64,000 nucleotides of DNA from Mesorhizobium australicum. Its GTDB lineage: Bacteria > Pseudomonadota > Alphaproteobacteria > Rhizobiales > Rhizobiaceae. The notes beneath the pieces were generated by a model. That model saw nothing but the letters and a program-made list of their open reading frames with translations, was not told the origin of the DNA and ran no database searches. Shown here piece by piece: positions 9,164 to 19,718 of this stretch. How positions within the stretch are numbered: position 1 is the first letter of the stretch; each line of letters begins with the position of its first letter. The position numbers and the translations under genes were made by a program. Location of the stretch: NCBI RefSeq assembly GCF_900177325.1, contig NZ_FXBL01000004.1, positions 4,841,501 through 4,905,500 on the forward strand, read 5' to 3'.

Positions 9164-10204
9164 TTAACGCATTTCTTCGATCCATTTGCGCAAGAGCGCG
9201 ACCGCTTCCGGATCCGTTTGCGTGCGTCCGAGTTCCGGCATCATCACGCCCGGCTCCGTGCTCTCGACCCGGTAGAGGAGGATCGAATTGTCCGGATGCC
9301 CAGGATCGATGTCGAAGGCGCGATCGCCGCTGCCGCGCCCGGCCGCAACCGGCCGCTTGCCGACGCCCATCGCCACGCGGTCCGTCTCGCCCCAGGTCAG
9401 ATAGAGGCCGGAATTGGACGCCGGCCCCTCGCGACGGTGGCAGTGGGCGCAATTGGTGTCGAGCCAGGCGCGGGCGCGGGCCTCGGTCGGAGCGACCGCA
9501 TCTCCCCAGACGGGAACCGACGGCGCATCGGCAGGCGCAGGCGCGCCCGACAGGATGCCGGCGGACGCCCAGTGCGCGAGCTGGTTTTCGGCGCCGGACG
9601 CATAGGGATGCTCGACGTTGAGGTTGCGCGCCTTGGGCCCGAGCGGCACGACCTCGCCGTCGAGCGCATGACAGCCCTTGCACTGGTTCTTGTTGGGCAC
9701 GGCATAGTTGAAGGAGAGCGGCGCGCCGTCCCTGCCCGTCACGGCAATGTCTACTTTAGCTCCGGCGATCTTGAGCTCGGCCTCGGTCTGCTCGGCGTTC
9801 CAGACATAGGCCCAGGCCTGCCAGCCGGCCTGCTGCCTGACCAGCACACGCGTCTCGATCAGCCGCACGTCCTTGTCGGGCGCGCGCAGGTCCGCGGGGA
9901 AGGCGAAGGTCTTGATCAGCGCCGTGCCGACCGGAAACTCGAACGCCTCGTTCGGATCGTAGGTCGCCGACTGGCCCGCCGGCACATGGACGAAGCGATA
10001 TTTCTCGGCGAAGTCGGAAAAGAGCGGCGTGGCGAGGTGATAGGGGATCACGCCCTCCGCAGGCGCCTGTTTCGCGCCGTCGGCGAAGAAGGCGAATTCG
10101 GAGAGGAGTTTGGGCGGCTTCGCGGCGAGGATCGCGTCGGGGGAGACGGCATGGGCCGGCGCTGAAGTCAAAGCGAAAGCGGCTGCAATCACGGCCGCAA
10201 CCAT
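9164..10204 (-). CDS. SO2930-family diheme c-type cytochrome
   Basis: A secreted c-type cytochrome of the SO2930 / HNE_0200 family. Starting at ATG 10204 gives a clean signal peptide (MVAAVIAAAFALTSAPAHA) and a 346-residue precursor. Two heme-attachment sites are visible: CKGCHAL mid-protein and CAHCHRR near residue 260, the second followed by a methionine-rich C-terminus (VMMPELGR) that can supply the axial ligand. An in-frame extension upstream of 10204 runs through a palindromic repeat and is probably not translated. The family is typically paired with a beta-helix gene, found here immediately upstream. The electron partner is unknown. Confidence 0.85.
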   Translation of the reverse strand: MVAAVIAAAFALTSAPAHAVSPDAILAAKPPKLLSEFAFFADGAKQAPAEGVIPYHLATPLFSDFAEKYRFVHVPAGQSATYDPNEAFEFPVGTALIKTFAFPADLRAPDKDVRLIETRVLVRQQAGWQAWAYVWNAEQTEAELKIAGAKVDIAVTGRDGAPLSFNYAVPNKNQCKGCHALDGEVVPLGPKARNLNVEHPYASGAENQLAHWASAGILSGAPAPADAPSVPVWGDAVAPTEARARAWLDTNCAHCHRREGPASNSGLYLTWGETDRVAMGVGKRPVAAGRGSGDRAFDIDPGHPDNSILLYRVESTEPGVMMPELGRTQTDPEAVALLRKWIEEMR

Positions 10205-10212
10205 CCGTCGCG

Positions 10213-10269
10213 CGCCCCTCTGGCCTGCCGGCCATCTGGGGGAGATGGCCGGCAGGGCAGAGGGGGGCG
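10213..10269. repeat. Rhizobial intergenic palindrome between beta-helix and cytochrome genes
   Basis: A long imperfect palindrome with arms of about 25 bases (left arm 10213-10237, right arm 10243-10269, loop GGGGG). The core is CCTGCCGGCCATCT and its complement, flanked by CCCCTCT / AGAGGGG. I recognise this as the type of dispersed palindromic unit found many times in Mesorhizobium and Rhizobium genomes. It fills most of the space between the two co-directional genes and would form a strong hairpin in their shared transcript. Confidence 0.75.
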
Positions 10270-10302
10270 TGACAGAGCGCAAGCCCATAAGCCCCGGGAC
10301 CC

Positions 10303-11532
10303 TTACGACCCGCTGTCCTGCGGCAGCTTTACCGGCGCAGGCTCGGGGAGCGAGCCCTTGTAGCCGGCGATGTCGGTGTCGGGCGAGGTGGTCCATGGCA
10401 GCAGCATCTGCGAGATCATCTTGAGGTTGGCGAAGGTCGTGCCTTCGGCCTCGTCGATATAGATCTGGTCCTCCGCGTTCACCCAGGAGAAATATTCCGG
10501 AATGCGGGTCACGCCGTCCCAGATGATGTCCGGCACCAGCGTGCCGGAGACGTCGGTGATGATCTTGCCGACCTCGCCGTCCGGGGCGAAGCCGCCCTCG
10601 CCATAGGTGTTGCCGTGGATGAAGACGCCGCGCGGCACGAACATGTAATTGTCGTCGTCATAGTCGTTCGGATAGGCGGCGATCAGCACATGCGTCGTGC
10701 CGTTCTTGTCGAAGCGGTTGCCGAAGACATGCACGTTGCGGTTGGCCATGACCATGACGCCCATGCCCTTTGGCACGATGCCGACGATGTTGCCCTTGGG
10801 CGCGAAGTTCGGCGTGTCGTTCTCCACCACGTCATTGTCGAACACCCGCACGTCCTGCCCGCCCTGCACGGGAAGGTTCGGCAGGTCGAAGACGAGAATG
10901 CCGCCGGTGTTGTGGGTGACGGTGTTCTTGAACACGTCGGCGCGCTTGGAGTTCTCGATCTCGATGCCGGCGACATTGTATTCGGCGCGGCTGTTGCGGA
11001 CGATGATGTCCTCGCTCTGTCCGACATAGATGCCGGCATCGGACGCGCCGGACACAAACACGCCGTCGATCAGCACGTTCTTCGACGAGACCGGGTAGAC
11101 GCCGTAGGCGCCGTTCTCGGCCTTCGGCCCGCCGGTCCAGACGACGGAGATATTGCGGAAGGTGATCTGGTCGGAGCCCTTGGACTTCACGCCGTCGCCC
11201 TTGGTGTCTTCGACGGCGAAGTCTTCCAGCACCACGCGGTCGGAGGTGACGAGCAGGCCCTCACCGGCGCCGGTCTGGCCCTTGAAGGACAGCACCGTCT
11301 GTCCGGCCCCGGCGCCCTGCACCTTCACGTCGTCCACGTCGAGCGAGAGCCCCTCCATCAGCTCGAACATGCCGGGCCCGATCTTCACCACGTCGCCCGG
11401 CTGGGCCGAGATCAGCGCCTCGATCAGGCGCTCGTTGGCTCCTTCACCGGCTTCGACGACGATGTCGGCGGCGATCGCCGTCGAGGCGGAAAGCGCGAGG
11501 GCAAAAGAGGCAAATGTAAGAAGGCGTTGCAT
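10303..11532 (-). CDS. Parallel beta-helix repeat protein (partner of diheme cytochrome)
   Basis: A 409-residue secreted protein. The ATG at 11532 follows a GGGAG ribosome-binding site and gives a signal peptide (MQRLLTFASFALALSASTAIA). The body is a series of about 22-residue turns such as VKIGPGMFELMEGLSLDVDD, VLIDGVFVSGASDAGIYVG and IIVRNSRAEYNVAGIEIENS, the right-handed parallel beta-helix pattern of pectate-lyase-like and NosD-like proteins. It matches the family seen next to SO2930-type diheme cytochromes. Beta-helices often bind or cleave polysaccharides, but no catalytic site is recognised. Likely co-transcribed with the downstream cytochrome. Confidence 0.85.
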   Translation of the reverse strand: MQRLLTFASFALALSASTAIAADIVVEAGEGANERLIEALISAQPGDVVKIGPGMFELMEGLSLDVDDVKVQGAGAGQTVLSFKGQTGAGEGLLVTSDRVVLEDFAVEDTKGDGVKSKGSDQITFRNISVVWTGGPKAENGAYGVYPVSSKNVLIDGVFVSGASDAGIYVGQSEDIIVRNSRAEYNVAGIEIENSKRADVFKNTVTHNTGGILVFDLPNLPVQGGQDVRVFDNDVVENDTPNFAPKGNIVGIVPKGMGVMVMANRNVHVFGNRFDKNGTTHVLIAAYPNDYDDDNYMFVPRGVFIHGNTYGEGGFAPDGEVGKIITDVSGTLVPDIIWDGVTRIPEYFSWVNAEDQIYIDEAEGTTFANLKMISQMLLPWTTSPDTDIAGYKGSLPEPAPVKLPQDSGS

Positions 11533-11623
11533 GACGATCACTCCCGGCAATGCGGGAACGATGCGTCAGAGCTGCACCGGGTGTCAATCGATGGACGAAA
11601 GCCCGAAAACCCCGCCGCTTGCC

Positions 11624-11652
11624 TTGACTCACGTGGTACCTTCGGGTAACCG
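11624..11652 (+). promoter_or_regulatory. Probable promoter of rplU-rpmA
   Basis: TTGACT, a 17-base spacer, then TAACCG, about 120 bases before rplU. The leader that follows contains a GC-rich hairpin (CCCCCGC / GCGTGGGGG type arms near 11652-11672). The -35 is good and the -10 weak; the assignment rests on position before a highly expressed operon. Confidence 0.45.
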
Positions 11653-11772
11653 ACCCCCGCATCCGGCGTGGGGGCTTCCCGCGCCGGTTGGCTTTTGGAC
11701 CCCGCAGACTGACAAAAAGACGGACCGGGCGTTAACGCTCGAGAGCCGACCGAACAAGCGAAAGGCATCAAA

Positions 11773-12372
11773 ATGTTCGCAGTCATCAAAACGGGCGGCA
11801 AGCAGTATCGCGTCGCCGCCAATGATGTGTTGAAGATCGAGAAGGTCGCCGGCGAAGTCGGCGACATCGTTGAAATCGGCTTCGTGCTGGCGCACGGTGA
11901 AGGTGAAAACGTGACGATCGGCGCTCCCTTCGTGGACGGCGCGGTCGTGGCGGCCGAGGTCCTGGAGCAGGGCCATGCCAAGACCGTCATCGCCTTCAAG
12001 AAGCGCCGCCGCCAGAACTCGCGCCGCAAGCGCGGCCATCGCCAGCTGCTGACCACGGTCAAGATCACCGAGATCCTGACGGGTGGCGCGAAGCCGGCGA
12101 AGAAGGCCGCAGCGAAGGCCGAGGCCAAGGCGGAAGCCGCTGCTCCGGTCGCGACCCTGTTCACCGCGCCGAAGGGCAAGGCGGACGACCTGACTGTGAT
12201 CAAGGGCATCGGCCCGGTGGCTGCCGGCCAGCTCAACGAGCAGGGCATCACGACCTTCAAGCAGATCGCGAAGCTGAGCGACGCCGACATCGAGACGATC
12301 GATGCGAACATGCCGTTCTCGGCCGACCAGATCCGCGATTGGCGCGATCAGGCGAAGGAACTGGCGAAGTAA
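11773..12372 (+). CDS. rplU: 50S ribosomal protein L21 with helix-hairpin-helix extension
   Basis: L21 binds 23S rRNA in the large subunit. The first 100 or so residues are canonical: [14 protein letters not shown] at the start and [17 protein letters not shown] near residue 75-90. After an alanine/lysine linker, residues from about 140 to 199 form an extra domain with [17 protein letters not shown], a helix-hairpin-helix signature. The extended form is usual in Rhizobiales, whereas standard L21 is about 103 residues. It heads an operon with rpmA. Confidence 0.97.
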   Translation: MFAVIKTGGKQYRVAANDVLKIEKVAGEVGDIVEIGFVLAHGEGENVTIGAPFVDGAVVAAEVLEQGHAKTVIAFKKRRRQNSRRKRGHRQLLTTVKITEILTGGAKPAKKAAAKAEAKAEAAAPVATLFTAPKGKADDLTVIKGIGPVAAGQLNEQGITTFKQIAKLSDADIETIDANMPFSADQIRDWRDQAKELAK

Positions 12373-12450
12373 GCCAAATCAATGTATGAGGGGCGCAACG
12401 AAGCGCCTCCAAGGGTTTGAGACGTCCTTCGGGACGCTAAGGAGACTAAG

Positions 12451-12720
12451 ATGGCACACAAGAAAGCTGGCGGTTCGTCGCGCAACGGTCGCGACTCCGA
12501 ATCGAAGCGTCTGGGCGTGAAGAAGTTCGGCGGCGAGGCAGTTCTCGCCGGCAACATCATCGTTCGTCAGCGCGGCACCAAGATGCACCCCGGCGTCAAC
12601 GTCGGCATGGGCACGGACCATACCCTGTTTGCTACGCAAGCCGGCGCCGTCGCCTTCCAGAAAAAAGCCAATGGCCGAACCTACGTGTCGGTAAACCCGA
12701 TTCAGGACGCAGCGGAGTAG
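12451..12720 (+). CDS. rpmA: 50S ribosomal protein L27
   Basis: L27 lies near the peptidyl-transferase centre. The 89-residue protein begins [19 protein letters not shown], the invariant N-terminal tail that reaches the P-site, and contains [10 protein letters not shown]. An AAGGAGACTAAG-type ribosome-binding site precedes the ATG. It lies 78 bases after rplU, the standard rplU-rpmA pair, and is followed by a strong terminator. Confidence 0.98.
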   Translation: MAHKKAGGSSRNGRDSESKRLGVKKFGGEAVLAGNIIVRQRGTKMHPGVNVGMGTDHTLFATQAGAVAFQKKANGRTYVSVNPIQDAAE

Positions 12721-12791
12721 CCGGTTCCGCGACACACCACACCGGCGACCCCTCCCGGGGACCGGTGTCTGGATAGTCCAGAAGCGAGAAC

Positions 12792-12821
12792 AGGGGAGAT
12801 GGGTCGCCATCTCCCCTTTTT
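12792..12821 (+). terminator. Terminator after rpmA
   Basis: A perfect 11-bp stem AGGGGAGATGG / CCATCTCCCCT with a GTCG loop, followed by TTTTTCTTT. It ends the rplU-rpmA operon, 20 bases before the first acetyltransferase start. Confidence 0.93.
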
Positions 12822-12840
12822 CTTTGCCTGGAGATCCATC

Positions 12841-13383
12841 ATGCACATCCTCGTCACCAAGCGCCTGACGCTTCGCAAGCCGACCATGCTCGACGCCGAG
12901 CAGATCGCCGCCGGCCTGTCGAACTGGAACGTGGCCCGCATGCTGACCCAGGTGCCCTACCCTTACTTCGTCAAAGACGCGGAAGAATGGATCGAGCACG
13001 TCTCGGCCGATGCCGACAGTCATGTCTACACGATCCACCGCGAGCAACTCGTCGGCGTCGTCGCGATCGAGGGCGGTGGGCCGCAGCCGCGCCTGGGCTA
13101 CTGGCTCGCCGAGCACGTACACGGCCACGGCTACATGACCGAGGCCGCGGGCGCGCTGATCGCGCACGCCTTCGACACGACGCCGATCTGGGCGATCGAG
13201 TCGGCGGCGCTGACCGACAACCCCGCCTCGCTGCGCGTGCAGGAGAAGCTCGGCTTCGCCATCACCGGCCTGAGGGACGTCTATTCGCGTTCCAGGGGCG
13301 ACGGCGCCCAGGTCGTGACCACGCGCCTGTCGGCCGCCTCATGGCGCGCCGGTCTCGGCCGGGTCGAGAAGAGCGCGGCCTGA
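12841..13383 (+). CDS. GNAT-family N-acetyltransferase (RimJ/RimL-like)
   Basis: A 180-residue acetyltransferase. The start ATG at 12841 leads into MHILVTKRLTLRKPTMLDAE, the usual first strand of RimJ/RimL-type GNAT proteins. The acetyl-CoA binding region is GYWLAEHVHGHGYMTEAAGALI (motif A, Q/R-x-x-G-x-G/A degenerate), followed by SAALTDNPASLRVQEKLGF. Ribosomal-protein N-terminal acetylation is typical for the family, but the substrate is not determinable here. It forms a tandem pair with the next gene, perhaps by duplication. Confidence 0.88.
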   Translation: MHILVTKRLTLRKPTMLDAEQIAAGLSNWNVARMLTQVPYPYFVKDAEEWIEHVSADADSHVYTIHREQLVGVVAIEGGGPQPRLGYWLAEHVHGHGYMTEAAGALIAHAFDTTPIWAIESAALTDNPASLRVQEKLGFAITGLRDVYSRSRGDGAQVVTTRLSAASWRAGLGRVEKSAA

Positions 13384-13408
13384 GCCGGCATCGGATGGAG
13401 AGGGAACG

Positions 13409-14014
13409 ATGGTCATGGAACTCATCGGGGAAGAACCTGAAACGCCGATAGATTGTCCGGTGCTCGTCACGGACCGGCTGGTCATGCGCCCGCCGCACGT
13501 CGACGACCTGCCGGACCTGGCGGGCCTCGCCAACAACCGCAGGGTCGCGGAGATGCTCGCCCGCATGCCGCACCCCTATGGCGAGGCGGAGGCCCGCGCC
13601 TTCATCGCCGCCGCAGCCGAACGCCGCTTCGGCTGCGTCCACGCGCTGACGCTCGCCGACAATGGCGCCTTCATCGGCTGCGCCGGGCTCAACCCCACCG
13701 ACCGAGGGCTGGAGCTCGGCTACTGGATCGGCGAGCCGTTCTGGGGGCACGGCTACGCAACCGAGGCGGCGCAGGCGCTGGTAGACGTCGCCTTCCGGAC
13801 GACGGTCATCGACGCGCTCAACGTCTCCTGCCGTGTCATCAATCCGGCCTCGCGCCGGGTGATCCACAAATGCGGTTTCCAGTATGCAGGACAGGGCATG
13901 CTGAACTCGATCGTCGCCGGCCAGGTGCCGGTGGAGCGCTACCGGCTCGACCGGCGCACATGGATCGGGCTGAGGGCCTGGAGCCCGGGAATGACGCGCC
14001 TGATGAGCGCCTGA
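13409..14014 (+). CDS. GNAT-family N-acetyltransferase (RimJ/RimL-like), second copy
   Basis: A 201-residue paralogue of the preceding gene with the same layout: VTDRLVMRPPHVDDLPDLAGL at the first strand, GYWIGEPFWGHGYATEAA in the acetyl-CoA loop, and NPASRRVIHKCGF in the later conserved segment. A GGAGAGGGA ribosome-binding site precedes the ATG at 13409. In many rhizobia GNAT genes sit between rpmA and obgE, so the position is normal. The substrate is unknown. Confidence 0.88.
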   Translation: MVMELIGEEPETPIDCPVLVTDRLVMRPPHVDDLPDLAGLANNRRVAEMLARMPHPYGEAEARAFIAAAAERRFGCVHALTLADNGAFIGCAGLNPTDRGLELGYWIGEPFWGHGYATEAAQALVDVAFRTTVIDALNVSCRVINPASRRVIHKCGFQYAGQGMLNSIVAGQVPVERYRLDRRTWIGLRAWSPGMTRLMSA

Positions 14015-14087
14015 GGGAGCCGCATGGTTCCCTTTGGCGACGAAACCAACTAGGAGAGGCGCAACCGCGCCTTTCCCGACAGATTGA

Positions 14088-15128
<1,041 letters not shown>

Positions 15129-15171
15129 CCGCTCCGCGCTTCCGATATCGCTTCATCTTCCGGCCTCTTCC

Positions 15172-16311
15172 ATGATCAGCTCCCTCGCCTCGCACCGCCG
15201 CATCACCGTCAAGATCGGCTCCGCGCTGCTTGTCGACCGCTCGAAGGGCCTGAAGGCCGAGTGGCTGGCTTCGCTGGTCGCCGACATTGCCGGGCTGTGG
15301 GCGCAGGGAACTGAGGTGCTGGTCGTCTCGTCCGGCGCCATAGCGCTCGGCCGCACCATCCTCGGGCTCGGCAAGCGCGTCCTGAAGCTGGAGGAGAGCC
15401 AGGCGGCGGCGGCCGTCGGCCAGATCGCGCTGGCGCGGGCCTGGTCCGAGGAGCTGGCGCGGCACGGGCTGAAATCCGGCCAGGTTCTGGTGACGCTCGG
15501 CGACACGGAGGAGCGCCGGCGCTATCTCAACGCCCGCGCGACGATCGGCACGCTGCTGAAGCTCAAGGCGGTGCCGGTGATCAACGAGAACGACACGGTC
15601 GCGACGAGCGAGATCCGCTACGGCGACAACGACCGGCTGGCCGCGCGCGTCGCCACAATGATGGGCGGCGACCTGCTGGTCCTGCTCTCCGACATAGACG
15701 GCCTCTACACCGCCCCGCCCGCCTTCAATCCGGATGCGAAGCACATCCCGCTCGTGGAGCGGATCACGCCGGAGATCGACGCGATGGCCGGGGGCGCAGC
15801 CTCGGAACTCTCGCGCGGAGGCATGCGCACCAAAATCGATGCCGGCAAGATCGCAACCGCCGCCGGCACCGCGATGATCATCACGCAAGGCGACCGGATG
15901 AACCCGCTTTCGGCAATCGACCGCGGCGAGACATGCACCTGGTTCGCCCCGGCGCACAACCCTGTGCGCGGCTACAAGAGCTGGATCGCGGGACAGCTCG
16001 AACCGGCTGGACGGCTGACCGTCGACGCCGGTGCAATCACCGCACTTCTGTCGGGCAAGTCGCTGCTGCCGGCGGGCGTCAAGCTCGTCTCGGGCGACTT
16101 TGCCCGCGGCGACACGGTGGCGATCCTGGACCCCGAGGGCCGCGAGGTCGCGCGCGGCCTTGTTGCCTATGACGCGGCGGATGCCGTAAGGATCGCCGGG
16201 CTGAAGACGACGGAGATCGCCGACGCGCTCGGCTACGAGCCGCGCTCGGCGATGGTGCATCGCGACGACCTGGTGGTCTCCCGCACGGTCGCCCAGCGGA
16301 TGGAGGGCTGA
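15172..16311 (+). CDS. proB: Glutamate 5-kinase
   Basis: ProB phosphorylates glutamate, the first step of proline synthesis. The ATG at 15172 starts [20 protein letters not shown]; the frame continues upstream into the obgE 3' end but has no family similarity there. The 379-residue protein has the amino-acid kinase domain ([62 protein letters not shown]) and a C-terminal PUA domain ([15 protein letters not shown] onward). Its TGA is directly followed by the proA ATG, so the two are translated in tandem. Confidence 0.96.
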   Translation: MISSLASHRRITVKIGSALLVDRSKGLKAEWLASLVADIAGLWAQGTEVLVVSSGAIALGRTILGLGKRVLKLEESQAAAAVGQIALARAWSEELARHGLKSGQVLVTLGDTEERRRYLNARATIGTLLKLKAVPVINENDTVATSEIRYGDNDRLAARVATMMGGDLLVLLSDIDGLYTAPPAFNPDAKHIPLVERITPEIDAMAGGAASELSRGGMRTKIDAGKIATAAGTAMIITQGDRMNPLSAIDRGETCTWFAPAHNPVRGYKSWIAGQLEPAGRLTVDAGAITALLSGKSLLPAGVKLVSGDFARGDTVAILDPEGREVARGLVAYDAADAVRIAGLKTTEIADALGYEPRSAMVHRDDLVVSRTVAQRMEG

Positions 16312-17598
16312 ATGCTGACGAAAGCAGAGACGTCCGGACAGGACATCGCCCGGCTCATGGCGCAGATCGGCCGCGACGCCCGCGCCGCCGCGCGGCCGCT
16401 GGCGATCGCCAGCACCGAGCGAAAGAACGCAGCACTCCGCGCCATGGCCGATGCGATCGTGGCGAACGAGAAGACGATCCTCGAAGCCAACGCGATCGAC
16501 CTGGCGAACGGCGTGGAATCGAAGCTGTCGCCCGCGATGATGGACCGGCTCAAGCTCGATCCGGCGCGCATCGCCGCGATCATCACGGGCATCCGCGAGA
16601 TCGCCGACCTGAAGGACCCTGTCGGCGAGGTGATCGCGGCCTGGGATCGGCCGAACGGGCTGAAGATCGAGCGCGTGCGCACGCCGCTCGGCGTCGTCGG
16701 TGTCATCTTCGAGAGCCGGCCGAACGTGACGGCTGACGCCGGCGCGCTGTGCTTCAAGGCCGGCAATCCGGTGATCCTGCGCGCCGGCTCGGATTCGGCC
16801 AACTCGTCCGCCGCGATCCACGCCTGCCTGGTCGAAGGGCTGAAGGCCGAAGGCCTGCCCGAGGCCGCGATCCAGCTCGTGCCGGTGACGGACCGCGCCG
16901 CGGTGGGCGAGATGCTGAAGGGTCTCGACGGCAATCTCGACGTGATCGTGCCGCGTGGGGGCAAGAGCCTCGTCGCGCGCGTGCAGAACGAGGCGCGCGT
17001 GCCGGTCTTCGCGCATCTCGAAGGTATCTGCCATCTCTACATCGACAAGTCGGCCGATCTCGACATGGCGGTGAAGATCGCCGTCAACGCCAAGATGCGC
17101 CGCACCGGCATCTGCGGCTCGGCCGAGACGCTGCTCGTCGACCGCGCCGTGGCGAACACGCATCTCGTGCCGATCCTGAACGCCCTTGCCAAAGCCGGCT
17201 GCGCCATCCGCGCCAGCGCCGAGGTATTGACGCTCTATCCGCAGGCGGAGGCGGCGACCGACGCCGACTGGACGACGGAATATCTCGACGCGATCATCTC
17301 CGTGACGCTGGTGGACGGCGTCGGCGGCGCGATCGACCATATCGAGACCTATTCCTCGCACCACACCGAGGCGATCGTCGCGGAGGACCCGGCGGCGGTG
17401 CAGCGCTTCTTCAACGAGATCGATTCCGCCATCCTGCTGCACAACGCCTCGACCCAGTTCGCCGATGGCGGCGAGTTCGGCATGGGCGCGGAGATCGGCA
17501 TCGCCACCGGCAAGATGCATGCGCGCGGCCCGGTCGGCGTCGAGCAGCTCACCTCGTTCAAATACCGCGTCCGCGGCTCGGGCCAGGTGCGGGCGTGA
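16312..17598 (+). CDS. proA: Glutamate-5-semialdehyde dehydrogenase
   Basis: ProA reduces glutamyl-5-phosphate to the semialdehyde with NADPH, the second step of proline synthesis. The 428-residue protein carries the family features [26 protein letters not shown], and the catalytic cysteine in [13 protein letters not shown]. It starts at the base after the proB stop. Its own TGA overlaps the GTG proposed for nadD. Confidence 0.97.
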   Translation: MLTKAETSGQDIARLMAQIGRDARAAARPLAIASTERKNAALRAMADAIVANEKTILEANAIDLANGVESKLSPAMMDRLKLDPARIAAIITGIREIADLKDPVGEVIAAWDRPNGLKIERVRTPLGVVGVIFESRPNVTADAGALCFKAGNPVILRAGSDSANSSAAIHACLVEGLKAEGLPEAAIQLVPVTDRAAVGEMLKGLDGNLDVIVPRGGKSLVARVQNEARVPVFAHLEGICHLYIDKSADLDMAVKIAVNAKMRRTGICGSAETLLVDRAVANTHLVPILNALAKAGCAIRASAEVLTLYPQAEAATDADWTTEYLDAIISVTLVDGVGGAIDHIETYSSHHTEAIVAEDPAAVQRFFNEIDSAILLHNASTQFADGGEFGMGAEIGIATGKMHARGPVGVEQLTSFKYRVRGSGQVRA

Positions 17599-18224
17599 CA
17601 TCGGACTGGGCCGTCCCAGCCCGCTACCTTCGCATGCCGCATGTCGAGAAGGGCATGGCGGTCGGCCTGTTCGGCGGGTCGTTCAACCCGCCGCATGCCG
17701 GGCACGTTCTGGTCGCCGAGATCGCCATGCGGCGGCTGGAGCTGGACCAGCTCTGGTGGATCGTGACCCCCGGCAATCCGCTGAAAATCGGGCGCGAGCT
17801 GAAGCCGCTGGAAGAGCGCATCCGGCTTTCCGAGAAGATCACCGACGATCCGAAGATCAAGGTCACCGCCTTCGAGGCGAGCTATCACGTCCGCTACACG
17901 GCCGACACGCTGGCGCTGGTCAAGGCGCGCAATCCCGGCGTGAACTTCGTCTGGATCATGGGCGCGGATTCGCTGCGCGACTTCCACCGCTGGCAGCGCT
18001 GGCAGGCGATCGCGATGACCTTCCCGATCGCGGTCATCGACCGTCCGGGCGCCACGCTGGCCTTCCTGTCGTCGAAGATGGCGAAGACCTTCGACTACGC
18101 CCGCCGCGACGAGGACGACGCGCCGCTGCTCGCCCGCACACCGGCGCCGGCCTGGACCTTCATCCACGGCCCGCGCTCGACGCTCTCCTCCACGGCCATC
18201 CGCGACGGTCTGGTGAAGGCTTGA
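17595..18224 (+). CDS. nadD: Nicotinate-nucleotide adenylyltransferase
   Basis: NadD adenylates nicotinate mononucleotide to make deamido-NAD. The core shows [14 protein letters not shown] with the nucleotidyltransferase HxGH motif, [11 protein letters not shown], and a C-terminal [10 protein letters not shown] (the ISSTxIR motif). The start is ambiguous. A GTG at 17595 overlaps the proA stop (GTGA) and yields the [11 protein letters not shown] leader seen in other rhizobial NadD proteins; an internal ATG lies at 17634. I favour the GTG. The gene sits in the usual obgE-proB-proA-nadD order. Confidence 0.93.
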   Translation: MTSDWAVPARYLRMPHVEKGMAVGLFGGSFNPPHAGHVLVAEIAMRRLELDQLWWIVTPGNPLKIGRELKPLEERIRLSEKITDDPKIKVTAFEASYHVRYTADTLALVKARNPGVNFVWIMGADSLRDFHRWQRWQAIAMTFPIAVIDRPGATLAFLSSKMAKTFDYARRDEDDAPLLARTPAPAWTFIHGPRSTLSSTAIRDGLVKA

Positions 18225-18318
18225 ACCAGGACGGAACTTCCGCCGGTCCAGCCGCGCGCCACCGGGCGATGTCGTTTTTGGCGCGGCGGGGCGGCTCTCC
18301 GGCCGCCACACTCACCCC

Positions 18319-19569
18319 ATGACAGCAGCATCCGCCCCTGCCCGCGGCGACGCGGAAACACCGGTCGCCGGGGTCGCCGGCGTGATCCTTGCCATGGCGC
18401 TCGCCGCCATCGGCAACGGGCTGATGTTCGCCTATATCCCGGTCCGGCTCGGCGCGGAGGGATATGCCCCGACATGGGCCGGCCTGATCCTCACCGCCCT
18501 CTCGGCCGGCGGCATCGCCGGCTGCCTGCTCACGGCCTGGCTGGTGAGGCGGGTCGGCCATGCGCGCGCCTACATGGTGTTCTCGGCGCTGATCGTGCTC
18601 TCCAACGCGCTGGTCGGCATGGCGGTCGACCCGGTTGTCTGGATCGTCGCCCGCGCGCTCTACGGCTTCGCCATCTGCGGCATGTTCGTGGTGGCGCAAA
18701 GCTGGCTCAACGATGCGGTCGGCAACACGATCCGCGGCCGCGTGATGGCGATCTTCTATGTCAGCTACATCGTCGGCCTCGGCGTCGGCTCTTACCTGAT
18801 GGGATTCCTCGATATCTCGACGCCAATGGCGCCGATCGCTGGTGTCGCCTTCACCGCCGCATCGATCCTGCCGGTCGGCCTGACGCAGTTGCGCCAGCCG
18901 CCACCGCCGCAAGGCGCGGCGGTGGCGGTTCGGGAGGCGTGGCGCATCTCGCCGGTCGGCGTCGCCGGCATGCTGGCCGTCGGCGGCCTGTCGATGATGA
19001 TCGCTGGCTTCGCGCCGATCCACGCCACGGCCAGCGGCTACTCGCAGCGGGAAGTGGCGGCGCTGATGTTCGCCATGCCGCTCGGCACGCTCGTCTTTCA
19101 GATCCCGTTCGGCTGGATCTCAGACCGCACCGACAGGCGCTACGTGCTGATCGTCGCCGCCGCACTCGTCGTCGTCGCTGGCCTGGCGGCAAGCCGCTTC
19201 GACGGCGGGTCTCTCGGCCTGATGATCGCGATCTATCTGGTCTGGAGCGGCGCCAGCGAGTCGATCTATTCGCTCTCCTCGGCCCATGCCAACGACCGCG
19301 CCTCGAAGGAGGAACTGGTCCGGCTGTCGGGCACGATGCTGTTCCTCTGGTCGGTGTCGGGTTTCATCGTGCCCGGCCTCGGCACGGCGCTGACGGCGGC
19401 GTTCGGCACGGCCTCGTTCATGATCGTCGCGATCGTCATCGCCGCGCTCTTCTGCGCCTTCACGATATGGCGGGTCATCCGCTCCCCGCGCGTTCCGGCC
19501 GACGAGACCGGCGCATTCACGCCGCTGTCGGCGCAGACCCCGCTTCCCGTTCCTCCGGCGGAGCAGTAG
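18319..19569 (+). CDS. MFS transporter (YcaD-like)
   Basis: A 416-residue inner-membrane protein with about twelve hydrophobic segments in two halves. The loop between segments 2 and 3 (AWLVRRVGHARAYM) and the matching loop in the second half (GWISDRTDRRYVLI) are the major-facilitator signature. The WSGASESIYSLSSAHANDRA and LVRLSGTMLFLWSVSG segments resemble YcaD-like predicted transporters. The substrate is unknown. It sits between nadD and rsfS, which are adjacent in many relatives, and rsfS has its own promoter-like sequence after it. Confidence 0.85.
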   Translation: MTAASAPARGDAETPVAGVAGVILAMALAAIGNGLMFAYIPVRLGAEGYAPTWAGLILTALSAGGIAGCLLTAWLVRRVGHARAYMVFSALIVLSNALVGMAVDPVVWIVARALYGFAICGMFVVAQSWLNDAVGNTIRGRVMAIFYVSYIVGLGVGSYLMGFLDISTPMAPIAGVAFTAASILPVGLTQLRQPPPPQGAAVAVREAWRISPVGVAGMLAVGGLSMMIAGFAPIHATASGYSQREVAALMFAMPLGTLVFQIPFGWISDRTDRRYVLIVAAALVVVAGLAASRFDGGSLGLMIAIYLVWSGASESIYSLSSAHANDRASKEELVRLSGTMLFLWSVSGFIVPGLGTALTAAFGTASFMIVAIVIAALFCAFTIWRVIRSPRVPADETGAFTPLSAQTPLPVPPAEQ

Positions 19570-19598
19570 CCGGCGCGACAAACCTGACGCGGCGCGTC

Positions 19599-19628
19599 TT
19601 GAAACTGTCAAGGGACTCTGCCTATCTT
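19599..19628 (+). promoter_or_regulatory. Probable promoter for rsfS-rlmH
   Basis: TTGAAA and TATCTT separated by 18 bases, 91 bases before rsfS. The expected transcript starts with a 7-bp hairpin (GTGTTCG / CGAACAC, 19633-19653). It would let rsfS-rlmH be expressed independently of the MFS gene upstream. Confidence 0.5.
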
Positions 19629-19718
19629 CAGTGTGTTCGCGCGGGACGAACACTGATTTGCAATCCCGTCGGGAAAGGAACGAACCTGAGAACGGAACTG
19701 CGGAAGAAGGCTGAAACC

